Assembly (NCBI GenBank): GCA_028275105.1
Contig: JAQCNI010000149.1
Location: 1 to 60,835, forward strand
DNA: 60,835 bases
From: Halorubrum sp.
Lineage (GTDB): Archaea > Halobacteriota > Halobacteria > Halobacteriales > Haloferacaceae
Direction: 5' to 3'
Shown: in pieces, positions 8,658 to 17,024 of the stretch
Numbering within the stretch: position 1 is the stretch's first letter
Layout: each line of letters begins with the position of its first letter
Made by a program: the position numbers and the translations under genes
The notes under the pieces: model-generated
Told to the model about the DNA's origin: nothing
The model's input: the letters and a program-made list of their open reading frames with translations, nothing else
The model's database searches: none

Positions 8658-8945
8658 ATGAGCCGTGACGGCGTGTTCGGATCGCTTTCGCTCGTCGGCG
8701 TGATCAGCCTCTGTTGTCTCGGCTTCGGCGGGGTGGCTGGCGCGGCGACGCTCTCGGGCGGCGGTGCGTCGGCGACCGTCCTGACGACCGGCGCGAGCGG
8801 CGCCCGCGGCGCGCTCGTCTCCAGGGCGGTGACGTTCGCGACCGTGTTCGTGATCGGACTCGTCGCCAAACGGCGGCCGTCGACGGGCGGCGTGGGGGAG
8901 AGTGACGCTGATGACGCGGCCGCCGACGATCACGGTCCGAAGTAA
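8658..8945 (+). CDS. Small membrane protein of unknown function
   Basis: 95 aa with two probable transmembrane segments, SLVGVISLCCLGFGGVAGAA with an adjacent Cys pair, and LVSRAVTFATVFVIGLVAK, then an acidic tail. No family is recognised with confidence. Its ATG overlaps the stop of a 28-codon ORF starting at 8575, which contains a 25-nt tandem duplication and may be only spacer. It is convergent with the TauE/SafE permease gene, 13 nt away. Confidence 0.6.
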   Translation: MSRDGVFGSLSLVGVISLCCLGFGGVAGAATLSGGGASATVLTTGASGARGALVSRAVTFATVFVIGLVAKRRPSTGGVGESDADDAAADDHGPK

Positions 8946-8958
8946 CGTCCCGCCCCAG

Positions 8959-9744
8959 TCACGCGACCCCGAGCCCGCCGAGCACCAACCGAACGCCGAT
9001 CACCGACAACAGCCCAAGCACGAGCGTTCGACGGAGACGCTCGCTCAGCCGTGGGCGAAGCCGGGTCCCGACGGCGACGCCGACGGCGGCCGGGACCATC
9101 GCGGCGAGCGAGAGGGCGCCGACCGTCGGGTCCGAGTAGAGACCGAGTGCGCCGGCGACGCCGACCCGTACCGCGTTGACGCCGAGGAACACGAGCGCGA
9201 CGACGCCGACGAACAGCCCGTGTGATAGGTCGAACCGTCGGACGTACGCGACGAGTTGGATCCCGACGTTGGTCGCGCCGAACAGGACGCCCGAGGCGAG
9301 GCCGACCACGGTCATCGCCGCGCGCCCCTCGGCCACGGACGGGTCGATCGCGGCCGTAACGTCGGGGAGCGGGACGACCCGCTGGCGGCTCGCGACGAAC
9401 CCGAGGGTAATGAGTCCGAGCCCGAGTCGGACCGGCCCCTCGGGGAGTCGATCGAGCAGCGTCATCCCGACGACGGTTCCCGCGACGGTCGCCGCGAGCA
9501 GCGGCGCAAACTGGCGACCGCACGACCGAAGGTCATCCGTCGAGAGGTCGCGGGTCAACGAGACGTTCACCGCGAGGATCGGGAGGAGCATGAACACGAC
9601 CGCGGTCGACGGCTCGACCGCCGTCGCCAGCGCCATCGTGCCGACGACGGCGAAGCCGAACCCCGCGATCCCGTTGATCGCGCCGGCAACGACGACGAGG
9701 GCGGCGACGGCGAGCAGGAACGACGGCGTAAGCGCGAGCGACAC
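8959..9744 (-). CDS. TauE/SafE family sulfite/anion exporter permease
   Basis: 261 aa, GTG start, about eight transmembrane helices arranged as two similar halves, each opening with a Gly-rich loop (GAINGIAGFGFAVVGTMA near residue 25 and GLASGVLFGATNVGIQL near residue 155). This inverted-repeat pattern is typical of the TauE/SafE/YfcA family, which moves sulfite, sulfoacetate or other small anions. The substrate cannot be read. The gene stands alone, convergent with the small membrane protein. Confidence 0.85.
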   Translation of the reverse strand: MSLALTPSFLLAVAALVVVAGAINGIAGFGFAVVGTMALATAVEPSTAVVFMLLPILAVNVSLTRDLSTDDLRSCGRQFAPLLAATVAGTVVGMTLLDRLPEGPVRLGLGLITLGFVASRQRVVPLPDVTAAIDPSVAEGRAAMTVVGLASGVLFGATNVGIQLVAYVRRFDLSHGLFVGVVALVFLGVNAVRVGVAGALGLYSDPTVGALSLAAMVPAAVGVAVGTRLRPRLSERLRRTLVLGLLSVIGVRLVLGGLGVA

Positions 9745-9827
9745 GATCGATCGACCGCGTCGCGGGTGTTAAATCCGCTCATCGTGCGGCTGCGGTACAC
9801 GACCGATCCGGTCGAGCGAAACGGCGA

Positions 9828-11597
9828 TCACGATCCGGCCGTCGGACTGCCGGACTTGCCGCCATCGCCACCCTCGGCGAGGCCAGCGGACTCATCGCGA
9901 TCCGCGTCCGCAGGCGAGTCGTCGTGGAACGTGGCCCCCTCGAGCCGGACTCGAGCGTCGCGGATGCGGTACTTCATCCCCTCGGCGTACGTTCCGTCGG
10001 GGACGACGCTCCAGCCCTCGATCCGGGCGAGTCCGCGGACGTTCGGGAGCGACATGCCCGCGTCGGCGCTGGGTTCCGCGCTCTCGTACTCAAAGAGCAG
10101 GTCGCCGCACTCCCCGGCGTCGTAGTGGCCGTCGTCCGTCACGGCGAAGCCGTCATCGTGGAGCGTGAACGTCACCGTCGTCGCCCCGTTGTACGCGGCG
10201 AATCGGAGTATGTACTTGATCAGCTGTTTGAATCGGGTCGGAGCCGCCAGCACCGTACCGTCCCCCTCGACGACGACGGTCGGTGCGTCCGACGCTGCCT
10301 CGACTGCGCCGCCGATCGCCGACTCGAAGTCGAGGTCCGTCGGGTCGCCCGCCTCACGGGTGTGCCGGACCAGCGTGTGGAGGTCCTCGACGACCTGTTC
10401 GATCCGATCAAGCCGGTCGCGGGCGACGCCGGCGGAGTCACGCGCCTCGGATGCGACGTCGTCGTCCAACTCCCCGGTCGCGACGTCGAGATACCCCTGC
10501 GCGATCGTCACCGAGTTCCGGAGTTCGTGGGCGATCGCGCCCGCCATGTCGTTGAGTTGGCGCTCGTGTCGTTTGATCCGCTCCCGTTGTTCCTCGAGGA
10601 CGGTGACGTCCTGAATGAGCAGCGAGTGCCCGAACGTCCGGTCACCGACACGTAGCGCCTCGCTGCTGACGACACACTTCCGGTCGCCGCCCTCGACGGT
10701 GTCGGCCTCGATGAGGGCCGGCCGTCCCTCCCGATACTCGGCCGCGGCCGTTCCGGAGACGTCCTCCATCCGGATCGGTTCGTCCCCGTCGCCGCCGATC
10801 GCGGCGAACATCTCCGCCGCCCGCTCGTTGTGCTCGCGGACGATACCGTTCTCGTCAAGAACGATGATCCCGCCGGCGGTGCGGTCGATCATCGACCGCC
10901 GCGTCGCCCGCTCCTCACGGAGGAGGGTGTCCTCGGCGGCGTACGCCGCGCCGACCGCGAAGACGGCGACGCCGACCGGTTCGTAGCTGAACGGGGGTGC
11001 GAGATCGGGGAACAGCAGCGCCCCGAGGTTCGGGACGATGGTCAGACCCGTGACCGCGAACAGCGCGAGAAGCGTCCGGGGTGTGCGTTCCGACTCCCGA
11101 TAGAGCCGGTACAGGAGGACGAAGCCGACCCCGGTCAGGGCGTATGCCAGTGCGAACGACAGCCAGTAGAACGGCGCCTGCTCGACGACGAGCATCCGGA
11201 CCGGCTCGGTTTGGAGTTCGGCCGAAAAGTGCCACCCGTGGATCGGGTTCGTCAGTTTGACCGAGATGACGGCGAGATACGTGCCGACCGCGAGCCGGCG
11301 GTACAGGGGTCGATGGTGGTAGTCGTGGCCGGTGTACGCCGAACAGAAGTACAGCCACGGGCCGACGCTCGCCAAGCCGACGAGGAGCGACAGCGTGTAT
11401 ATGACGATGGCGACCGTCTCGTCGGTCGCGAGCAACACGCCCACCTGGAGCGCTGCCCACGCGCCGGCGATAACGAGCAGCCATCGTAACCCGCGCCGTG
11501 ACCCCGGGTTCCGGAGGTCCACGCCGTCGGACGCGACGAGAAAGCAGGCCGTGGCGGACGCGGCGAACAGCGTCACGAGTGGCCACGAAACCGCCAT
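9828..11597 (-). CDS. Membrane histidine kinase with seven-helix N-terminus and PAS domain
   Basis: 589 aa. Residues 1-225 form about seven hydrophobic helices of the HisKA_7TM type, residues ~230-345 a PAS domain (GGIIVLDENGIVREHN), and residues ~350-420 a HisKA dimerisation helix with H-box AIAHELRNS. The C-terminal ATPase region is poorly conserved: the N-box position reads FKQLIKYILRFAAYNGA and the G1 box reads VTDDGHYDAG instead of DNGxGI. The ATG at 11597 is preferred over a TTG three codons upstream, because the promoter at 11621-11630 predicts a start site there. It could sense small ligands or membrane state; no cognate regulator is adjacent. Confidence 0.85.
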   Translation of the reverse strand: MAVSWPLVTLFAASATACFLVASDGVDLRNPGSRRGLRWLLVIAGAWAALQVGVLLATDETVAIVIYTLSLLVGLASVGPWLYFCSAYTGHDYHHRPLYRRLAVGTYLAVISVKLTNPIHGWHFSAELQTEPVRMLVVEQAPFYWLSFALAYALTGVGFVLLYRLYRESERTPRTLLALFAVTGLTIVPNLGALLFPDLAPPFSYEPVGVAVFAVGAAYAAEDTLLREERATRRSMIDRTAGGIIVLDENGIVREHNERAAEMFAAIGGDGDEPIRMEDVSGTAAAEYREGRPALIEADTVEGGDRKCVVSSEALRVGDRTFGHSLLIQDVTVLEEQRERIKRHERQLNDMAGAIAHELRNSVTIAQGYLDVATGELDDDVASEARDSAGVARDRLDRIEQVVEDLHTLVRHTREAGDPTDLDFESAIGGAVEAASDAPTVVVEGDGTVLAAPTRFKQLIKYILRFAAYNGATTVTFTLHDDGFAVTDDGHYDAGECGDLLFEYESAEPSADAGMSLPNVRGLARIEGWSVVPDGTYAEGMKYRIRDARVRLEGATFHDDSPADADRDESAGLAEGGDGGKSGSPTAGS

Positions 11598-11620
11598 AGT
11601 ACACAATATACCAGTCCATA

Positions 11621-11630
11621 GATACTTAAA
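11621..11630 (-). promoter_or_regulatory. TATA box of the histidine kinase gene
   Basis: On the minus strand the sequence reads tttaagtatc, centred about 29 nt before the kinase ATG. This spacing predicts transcription starting at or next to the start codon, so the mRNA would be leaderless. Confidence 0.6.
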
Positions 11631-11731
11631 CCCACGTCGGTCAGGTCGACGAAATTACAGATCCGCCGCTGGCTTGGCGTCGGTTCGGCACCCGTCCGTT
11701 TTCCCCTCGGGATCGGTCCTCTTCGCTCCGC

Positions 11732-12220
11732 TCACTCCCCCGCGGACCGCCGCCACTCCCGGACGGTGAATCCGTCGTACTCGGTCTCGGCGACCGGATC
11801 CCAGTCGGCCTCGTCCCACTCGGGATATCGGACGTCCCCTTCGTAGCGCCCCTCGATGCGACTAAGCGCCATCCGGTTGACGTGGGGCTGGAACAGGTCG
11901 TAGATCGTCCCGCCGCCCAGGACGTAGACGACGCCGTCCGGGGCGAGGTCGCGGGCTCGTTCGATCGCCGCCTCGACGCCGTCGGCGATGACCGCGGTCG
12001 GTTCGTCGACGGCGTCGAGGCTCCGACTCACGACGATCCGTCGGCTGCCGGGGAGATTTGCCCGCATCGACTCGAAGGTGCGACGCCCGAGTATCACCGG
12101 GGATCCGGCGACGCGGTCGCGGTACTGCTCGACGTCCTTCGGGAGGTCCGGCCACGGCACCCCGCCGTCGTTCCCGATCACGCCGTTCTCGGCCACGCCG
12201 GCGACGCTGACGAGTTCCAT
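11732..12220 (-). CDS. folA: Dihydrofolate reductase
   Basis: 162 aa. It begins MELVSVAGVAENGVIGNDGGVPWPDLPKD, the conserved DHFR N-terminus with the substrate loop, followed by VILGRRTFESM, IVVSRS and VYVLGGGTIYDLF, which bind NADPH. It reduces dihydrofolate to tetrahydrofolate for thymidylate synthesis; no thymidylate synthase is adjacent here. The ORF track extends 90 codons further upstream, but that part is Ser/Arg/Pro filler. The ATG at 12220 gives the usual family length. Confidence 0.95.
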   Translation of the reverse strand: MELVSVAGVAENGVIGNDGGVPWPDLPKDVEQYRDRVAGSPVILGRRTFESMRANLPGSRRIVVSRSLDAVDEPTAVIADGVEAAIERARDLAPDGVVYVLGGGTIYDLFQPHVNRMALSRIEGRYEGDVRYPEWDEADWDPVAETEYDGFTVREWRRSAGE

Positions 12221-12298
12221 ACTTACGGTCGGTCTTGGCGGTACAAAAGCGGCCCGTCGGGACGGTGGCCGTGGGCAGACGGCGGTCGGGAGCGGGCG

Positions 12299-12330
12299 GC
12301 GGACCGGGCCGACGGCGGACCGGGCCGACG
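12299..12330. repeat. Two tandem copies of a 16-bp unit
   Basis: The unit gcggaccgggccgacg is present twice in direct succession in the gap between the dehydrogenase stop and the folA start. It is probably a slippage product. Confidence 0.9.
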
Positions 12331-12338
12331 GCGGGCGG

Positions 12339-13439
12339 CTACTCCGCGAGGCCCAGCAGGTCGAACGGGTACCCGTTGTCGTTGTCGTCGGCGTGCTCGA
12401 AGACGACGCGGGCGGCGGCGACGTCCTGGATCGCGAGGCCGGTCGAGTCGAAGACGCTGACGCCGGTGATGCCGTCATCGCCGTCGCCACCGTCGCCGCC
12501 GTCGCCGCGATCCCCGTCGGGTCCGACTCCGGACCGACCCGCCCGGGTCCCGATGACGATCTCGCCGATCTCGCCGTCGATGTCGTCGTCGGTGAGGGTC
12601 CCGGCGGCGTACGGCACGTTGATCTCGCCGGAGTGGGTGCACTGCTCGTGGTCGTCGATGACGATCGTGGCGTCGCGAAGCAGGTCGTCGGCGAGTTCGT
12701 GTTTCCCCGCGGCGTCCGCGCCCATCGCGTTGACGTGGGTGTGCTCGCCGACGTCGTCGGGGCCGACGATCGGCTCCTCGACCGGGGTCACCGTTGACAG
12801 CACGTCGCAGTGGCCCGCCTCGGCGACGCTCCCGCCGCGTACGTCGAACCGGTCCTCGAACGTCGCGACGAACTCGGCCACGCGCTCGTCGTCGACGTCG
12901 CTCACAACGACCTCCTCGACGTCGCGAACCGCGGCGATCCCTTCCAGTTGCGTGTACGACTGGACGCCAGCGCCGACGATCCCCAGCGAACTCGCGTCCG
13001 GGACCGCGAGGTGATCGGTGGCGACGGCCGCGGCCGCGCCGGTCCGTTTCATCGTGAGCTCGGTCCCGTTCATGATCGCCAGCGGGAACGCGGTCTCGGG
13101 GTCGGAGTATATCATCGTCCCCATCACCGTCGGGAGGTCGTGGTCGGTTGGGTTGTCCGTGTGGACGTTCACCCACTTGATCCCGGCGGCATCCCAGTCG
13201 CCCGGCCCCAGCGATGACGCCGGATCCCGTTCGCCCGCGGCGTCGACCCCGCGGACGTTCAGATACGCGGGCATCGACCGGAAGTCGCCGTTGTACTCCG
13301 GGAGGTCGATGTACGACTTCGCCGGCATCCGGGCGTCCCCGCGCTCGTAGGCGGCGAACGCCCCCTCGACCGCGTCGATCACGCGGTCCATCCGCGCGTT
13401 CTCGTCGACGGCGTCGCCGTTGAGAAGGAGCGTCTCCAT
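12339..13439 (-). CDS. Ornithine cyclodeaminase / alanine dehydrogenase family protein
   Basis: 366 aa of the mu-crystallin/OCD family. It shows MPAKSYIDLPEY, GIKWVNVHTDNP with a substrate-binding Lys, MNGTELTMKRTGAAAAVA, the NAD-binding GIVGAGVQSYTQL (about 150-162) and NAMGADAAGKHELADDLL. Family members oxidatively deaminate L-alanine or cyclise ornithine; sequence alone does not decide. Near residues 310-325 a Gly/Asp run (GDRGDGGDGGDGDDG) interrupts the normally continuous core, apparently a microsatellite expansion. The start MLETLL-type METLLLNGDA at 13439 is preferred over an upstream alternative. Confidence 0.85.
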   Translation of the reverse strand: METLLLNGDAVDENARMDRVIDAVEGAFAAYERGDARMPAKSYIDLPEYNGDFRSMPAYLNVRGVDAAGERDPASSLGPGDWDAAGIKWVNVHTDNPTDHDLPTVMGTMIYSDPETAFPLAIMNGTELTMKRTGAAAAVATDHLAVPDASSLGIVGAGVQSYTQLEGIAAVRDVEEVVVSDVDDERVAEFVATFEDRFDVRGGSVAEAGHCDVLSTVTPVEEPIVGPDDVGEHTHVNAMGADAAGKHELADDLLRDATIVIDDHEQCTHSGEINVPYAAGTLTDDDIDGEIGEIVIGTRAGRSGVGPDGDRGDGGDGGDGDDGITGVSVFDSTGLAIQDVAAARVVFEHADDNDNGYPFDLLGLAE

Positions 13440-13600
13440 GCCGCGACGTTCGCCAGTCGGGTACTTATCGTTGCTGAACCGTTCCTTGCTGACGACCCGT
13501 TCGCGAGACGTGTCGGCGACGCCGCTCCCCGAGCGCGTTTCAGTCAAAAACGGTCGTCGACGATGCGTGACGGTCTCCGGGACTGTTTCCGGGGCGAGCG

Positions 13601-15256
13601 TTACATCGCGCCGCCCATGCCACCCATGCCGCCCATGCCGCCGCCGGGCGCACCGCCATCGTCGTCGCTGGAGGTCGACAGGTCGCCGGCGGAGATGATG
13701 TCGTCGATCTTCAGGACGAGGTTCGCGGCCTCGGCGGCGGACGCGATCGCCTGTTCTTTCGCGTGGGCGGTCTCGACGACGCCCGCCTCAAAGCTGTCCT
13801 CGACCGTGCCGGTGTACACGTCGAGCCCGGCGTTGGTCCCCTCCGACTCGTGGGCCCCCCGGAGGTCGACGAGTAGGTCGATGGAGTCCAGCCCGGCGTT
13901 CTCGGCAAGCACGCGCGGGATCAGTTCGAGGGCATCCGCGAACGCCTCGACCGCGAGCTGCTCGCGGCCCGAGACGGAGTCCGCGTAGTCGCGGAGTCGA
14001 CGGGCGATTTCGACCTCAATGGCCCCGCCGCCGGGCAGGATCCGGCCGTCGGAGACGGTCGTCGCGACGACGTCGATCGCGTCGTTGATTCCACGCTCGA
14101 GCTCGTCGACGACGTGCTCCGTCGTGCCGTACAACAGGAGCGTCGCGCCGTGGGCGTCCTCGCCCTCGACGTAGAACAGCTCGTCCTCGGTGTCGTGCCG
14201 GACCGTTCCGGGGGCGACGTGGTCGCTCGACACCGAATCGATGTCGGTGACCGTCGTCGCGTTGAGGACGTTCTTGAGGAACTCGATGTCGGACTTCTTC
14301 GTGCGGCGGACCGCGAGGATCCCCTCCTTCGCGAGGTAGTGCTGGGCGAGGTCATCGATCCCCTTCTGGCAGAAGACGACGTTCGCGCCGCTCTCGATGA
14401 TTCCGTCGACCTTCTCGCGAAGCTGCTCCTCCTCTTGGTCGAGGAACTGCTGGAGCTGGTCGGGCGACTCGACGTTGACGGCGGTGTCGACGTCGGCCTC
14501 CTCGACCTCGATCGGGTCGTTCACGAGGAGGATCTCCGCGTCATCGAATCCGGTCGGCATGTCCTTGTGGACCGGGATCTTGTCGACGACCGCACCCGAG
14601 AGTAGGTCCGACTGGCCGGCCGAGCGGCCGGTCCGGGTCTCGATCTTCAGGTTCGCCAGGTCGACGACGTGCGAGCCGTCGTTGGCCGCCACGGTGACGC
14701 CCTGGATCGCGCGGATGACGAGGTCCGCGAGGACTTCCTTTTCGAGCTCCGCGCCCTTCCCCGTCATCGACGTCTCGGCGACGCTCTTGAGCGTCTCCGT
14801 GTCGTCGGCGTCGACGCCGGTCGCAAGCTCGTCGACTTGATCGCGGGCGTGCTCGCTCGCGAGTTTGAATCCCTTGATCACCGCGGTGGGATGGATGTCC
14901 TGCTCGAGGAGGTCCTCGGCGTTCTTCAGCAGTTCACCCGCGATGGCAACCGCGCTCGTGGTTCCGTCGCCGGCCTCGTCCTCCTGTGTTTCGGCGACCT
15001 CGACGATCATCTCTGCCGTCGGGTTGTCGATGTCCATCTCCTGAAGGATGGTGACGCCATCGTTCGTGATGGTGACGTCGCCCATCGAGTCGACGAGCAT
15101 CTTGTCCATCCCTTTCGGCCCGAGCGTCGAGCGTACCGCCTCGGCGACGCCACGCGCCGCGGAGATGTTGTACTCTTGGGCGTCCTTGTCCTTGACGCGC
15201 TGGGCGTCGTCGCCCATGATGATCATCGGCTGACCCTGCTGCATTCGCTGGCTCAT
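13601..15256 (-). CDS. Thermosome (group II chaperonin) subunit
   Basis: 551 aa ATP-dependent protein-folding ring subunit. It has the CCT signatures [16 protein letters not shown] (about 43-58), ITNDGVTIL, and [15 protein letters not shown] with the phosphate-binding GDGTT. The apical-domain helical protrusion is in the middle, [16 protein letters not shown] follows, and the C-terminal GGM repeat tail ends [13 protein letters not shown]. Haloarchaea encode two or three paralogs; which one this is cannot be settled here. The promoter resembles heat-shock chaperonin promoters. Confidence 0.96.
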   Translation of the reverse strand: MSQRMQQGQPMIIMGDDAQRVKDKDAQEYNISAARGVAEAVRSTLGPKGMDKMLVDSMGDVTITNDGVTILQEMDIDNPTAEMIVEVAETQEDEAGDGTTSAVAIAGELLKNAEDLLEQDIHPTAVIKGFKLASEHARDQVDELATGVDADDTETLKSVAETSMTGKGAELEKEVLADLVIRAIQGVTVAANDGSHVVDLANLKIETRTGRSAGQSDLLSGAVVDKIPVHKDMPTGFDDAEILLVNDPIEVEEADVDTAVNVESPDQLQQFLDQEEEQLREKVDGIIESGANVVFCQKGIDDLAQHYLAKEGILAVRRTKKSDIEFLKNVLNATTVTDIDSVSSDHVAPGTVRHDTEDELFYVEGEDAHGATLLLYGTTEHVVDELERGINDAIDVVATTVSDGRILPGGGAIEVEIARRLRDYADSVSGREQLAVEAFADALELIPRVLAENAGLDSIDLLVDLRGAHESEGTNAGLDVYTGTVEDSFEAGVVETAHAKEQAIASAAEAANLVLKIDDIISAGDLSTSSDDDGGAPGGGMGGMGGMGGAM

Positions 15257-15280
15257 ACAGCGTTTGATTGATTGTGATTC

Positions 15281-15295
15281 TATATAAAGCTTTCG
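15281..15295 (-). promoter_or_regulatory. Heat-shock-type BRE/TATA promoter of the thermosome gene
   Basis: In the minus direction the sequence is CGAAAGCTTTATATA, with its TATA part centred 28 nt before the ATG. A CGAA upstream element joined to a strong TATA box is the layout known for Haloferax cct1, so heat induction by a dedicated TFB is likely. The transcript would be nearly leaderless. Confidence 0.75.
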
Positions 15296-15432
15296 TCAGG
15301 CGGCCGCGGATGGCATGGCGACCCAATCCGGTTGGATGTGTGAAAACCACCCGAACTACGCCGGACGTTCCGTGATTCGTGCGGAAAGTTAGCACACGTC
15401 TTCGCTCCTCGGCTCACGTCGATCGGACGGGA

Positions 15433-15441
15433 TTTATATAT
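15433..15441 (+). promoter_or_regulatory. Strong TATA box with no gene behind it
   Basis: The sequence tttatatat stands out in GC-rich DNA between the thermosome and the 55-aa gene. Read on the plus strand it would start a transcript near 15465 running against the downstream minus-strand gene. Read on the minus strand it would start about 150 nt before the thermosome promoter. No credible ORF follows in either direction. Confidence 0.4.
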
Positions 15442-15587
15442 CATTCTTGTCGGAGAGACGATCCCTGCCACGCCGGTTTCCGGATCATCAAACGCGGGGG
15501 CCGGTCGGGTACGGGCTGGAGACGATCACGCACTGAGCAAAAGCGGTCGCAAACGGGCCGGAATGACGGGCCCCCGCGGTTCGTCCG

Positions 15588-15755
15588 TCAGTCGTGGAGC
15601 TTGGCGGGTTCCGTGAGGAACTCCCCGTCCACCTCGTCGACGGATGGCTTCGGCGGTTCGTCGGCGGCCTCGAGCTCCCGTCGGGTGAGGTGGCTCTCGA
15701 GCTGCCGGCGCTTGCCCCTCTTTTTCCGTTCGCGGCCTAATTTCGTGTCTGGCAT
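15588..15755 (-). CDS. Small basic/acidic conserved haloarchaeal protein
   Basis: 55 aa beginning MPDTKLGRERKKRGKRRQLE, strongly basic, followed by an acidic Pro-containing half. The basic block suggests nucleic acid or ribosome binding. Codon choice is more biased than in the surrounding spacer, and the track's longer form simply adds upstream filler. Short proteins of this look occur widely in haloarchaea, but no function is known to me. Confidence 0.6.
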   Translation of the reverse strand: MPDTKLGRERKKRGKRRQLESHLTRRELEAADEPPKPSVDEVDGEFLTEPAKLHD

Positions 15756-15846
15756 CCGTACCCATGTTAACGACACACATACATATGAACTTTGCGTAGC
15801 CTTTCGACGCATCGACATGATCGCGCTCGTTCACGGGTGAATACAG

Positions 15847-15875
15847 GGAAAAGCGCCAGGAGAGGGATTTGAACC
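15847..15875. repeat. Duplicated 3' end of tRNA-Ser (possible old attachment site)
   Basis: These 29 bp are identical to 15989-16017, which cover the last 22 nt of the tRNA-Ser gene plus 7 nt beyond its 3' end. The second copy lies 142 bp away on the 3' side of the tRNA in the same orientation. This is what remains after an element integrates into a tRNA 3' end and is then lost. A partial inverted copy (gattcaaatcccttt) lies near 15911. Confidence 0.8.
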
Positions 15876-15995
15876 ACGGTCGCTTTGCTCGTTACACTCG
15901 CTCCGCTCCCTGATTCAAATCCCTTTTCGCCGTTCCGTTGTCACGGATCTCACTCGTCGCTTCGCTCTTCGGTCGTCATCGTGACGGCGGAAAAG

Positions 15996-16077
15996 CGCCA
16001 GGAGAGGGATTTGAACCCCCGATCCCGGATGGGAACACGCTTTCCAGGCGTGCGCCTTACCACTCGGCCATCCTGGC
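15996..16077 (-). tRNA. tRNA-Ser (anticodon GGA)
   Basis: An 82-nt class II tRNA. The acceptor stem GCCAGGA pairs with TCCTGGC, followed by discriminator G. The D arm contains GAGTGGTAAGGC. The anticodon stem CACGC/GCGTG encloses the loop CTGGAAA, so the anticodon is GGA, reading UCC and UCU. A long variable arm TTCCCATCCGGGATC and the T arm GGGGGTTCAAATCCC follow. There is no intron and no encoded CCA. Confidence 0.97.
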
Positions 16078-16104
16078 CCGATCAGGACTACTCCGCTGGG
16101 ACTG

Positions 16105-16380
16105 TTAAGTCCTTCTCTTCGGCCGGTCCGGCCCGATCCGGTGCGTCGCTCCGGCGGCGGCGACCGCGACTCCCGCGGCGAGACCGAACAGCCACGGGTA
16201 CGCGAACGGGAGCGTCCCCCCGGTCAGCAGATACCCTTGCGCGAGGACGAGGAACGCGAACCCGCCGACGAGCCCCCACAGCGACGCCGAGAGCAGCCGT
16301 TCGCGTCGCGTCCGCGAGGATCGTGGTGGAGGCGAGCCGGCCGTGGCATCGTCACCGCCGCCACCATCGCCGCCGCCCAT
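16105..16380 (-). CDS. Small two-helix membrane protein
   Basis: 91 aa: an acidic/Gly-rich N-terminus, then two transmembrane helices (ASLWGLVGGFAFLVLAQGYLL and YPWLFGLAAGVAVAAAGAT) and a basic C-terminal tail. The ATG lies 1 nt after the ridA stop, so both are probably on one transcript. Function unknown. Confidence 0.65.
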   Translation of the reverse strand: MGGGDGGGGDDATAGSPPPRSSRTRRERLLSASLWGLVGGFAFLVLAQGYLLTGGTLPFAYPWLFGLAAGVAVAAAGATHRIGPDRPKRRT

Positions 16381-16381
16381 C

Positions 16382-16762
16382 CTACTCGACGCTCGCGACG
16401 GCCTCGATCTCGATTCCGATCCCGTTCGGCAACGCCCCGGCTCCGACGGCCGACCGTGCCGGCGGTGATCCGTCGAAGTAGTCGGCGTACGCCTCGTTCA
16501 TCGCGTCGAAATCGTCGATGTCGGCGAGAAACACGGTGGTCTTGAGCACGTCGTCCGGCCCCGCCCCGGCCGCCTCCAGCACCGCGAGCAGGTTGTCGAG
16601 CGCCCGCTCAGTCTGCTCGTCGATCGGCGCGTCCGCGAGGAGATCGCCGTCCGGAGTCAACGGGATCTGTCCGGCGGTGAACACGAGGTCGCCGTTCGTC
16701 TTCGCTTGGCTGTACGCCCCGACCGCCGCCGGTGCCGCGTCCGTGTGGATCGTGTCCGTCAT
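16382..16762 (-). CDS. ridA: RidA family enamine/imine deaminase
   Basis: 126 aa, the normal length for the YjgF/YER057c/UK114 family. It has VGAYSQAKTNGDLVFTAGQIPL near the N-terminus, LDNLLAVLEAAGAG, KTTVFLADIDDF and the C-terminal PARSAVGAGALP, whose Arg binds the substrate carboxylate. Its role is hydrolysis of reactive 2-aminoacrylate-type intermediates made by PLP enzymes. It heads a two-gene unit with the membrane protein that follows. Confidence 0.93.
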   Translation of the reverse strand: MTDTIHTDAAPAAVGAYSQAKTNGDLVFTAGQIPLTPDGDLLADAPIDEQTERALDNLLAVLEAAGAGPDDVLKTTVFLADIDDFDAMNEAYADYFDGSPPARSAVGAGALPNGIGIEIEAVASVE

Positions 16763-16788
16763 GCGTCGCCTCGTTTCGGCGCCCGCCT

Positions 16789-17016
16789 CTAAATGTGTCC
16801 GGTCCGCTCGTCGCCGTCGTATCCGAGGTAGAACGTCACGTCGCCCGTCCGTACGTCGCCCGCCGGGAGGTCGTTCCGCTTCCGGAGCGTCTCGACGTAC
16901 GCGATGTCGCCCCCATGGTCCCCGTTATCCGCATCGACCCGACGAATACCTTCCTCGGAGGCGGTCGGTGGAGTCGTCGGTCGGTGGGGCCGTCGGTCGG
17001 CGAGTCCGTCGATCAC
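16789..17016 (-). CDS. Short ORF following tsr3, unknown function
   Basis: 75 aa with a GTG start 8 nt after the tsr3 stop. The C-terminal 45 residues look like a compact domain: DIAYVETLRKRNDLPAGDV followed by TGDVTFYLGYDGDE, with a normal halophilic composition unlike the Arg-rich shadow frames nearby. The first 30 residues are low-complexity. It could be a small partner protein translated with Tsr3. No family is recognised. Confidence 0.5.
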   Translation of the reverse strand: MIDGLADRRPHRPTTPPTASEEGIRRVDADNGDHGGDIAYVETLRKRNDLPAGDVRTGDVTFYLGYDGDERTGHI

Positions 17017-17024
17017 GGAACGAT

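Noticed and set aside
7517-8869. 450-aa minus-strand ORF
   Set aside because: Shadow of rlmE; the plus strand has full FtsJ motifs.
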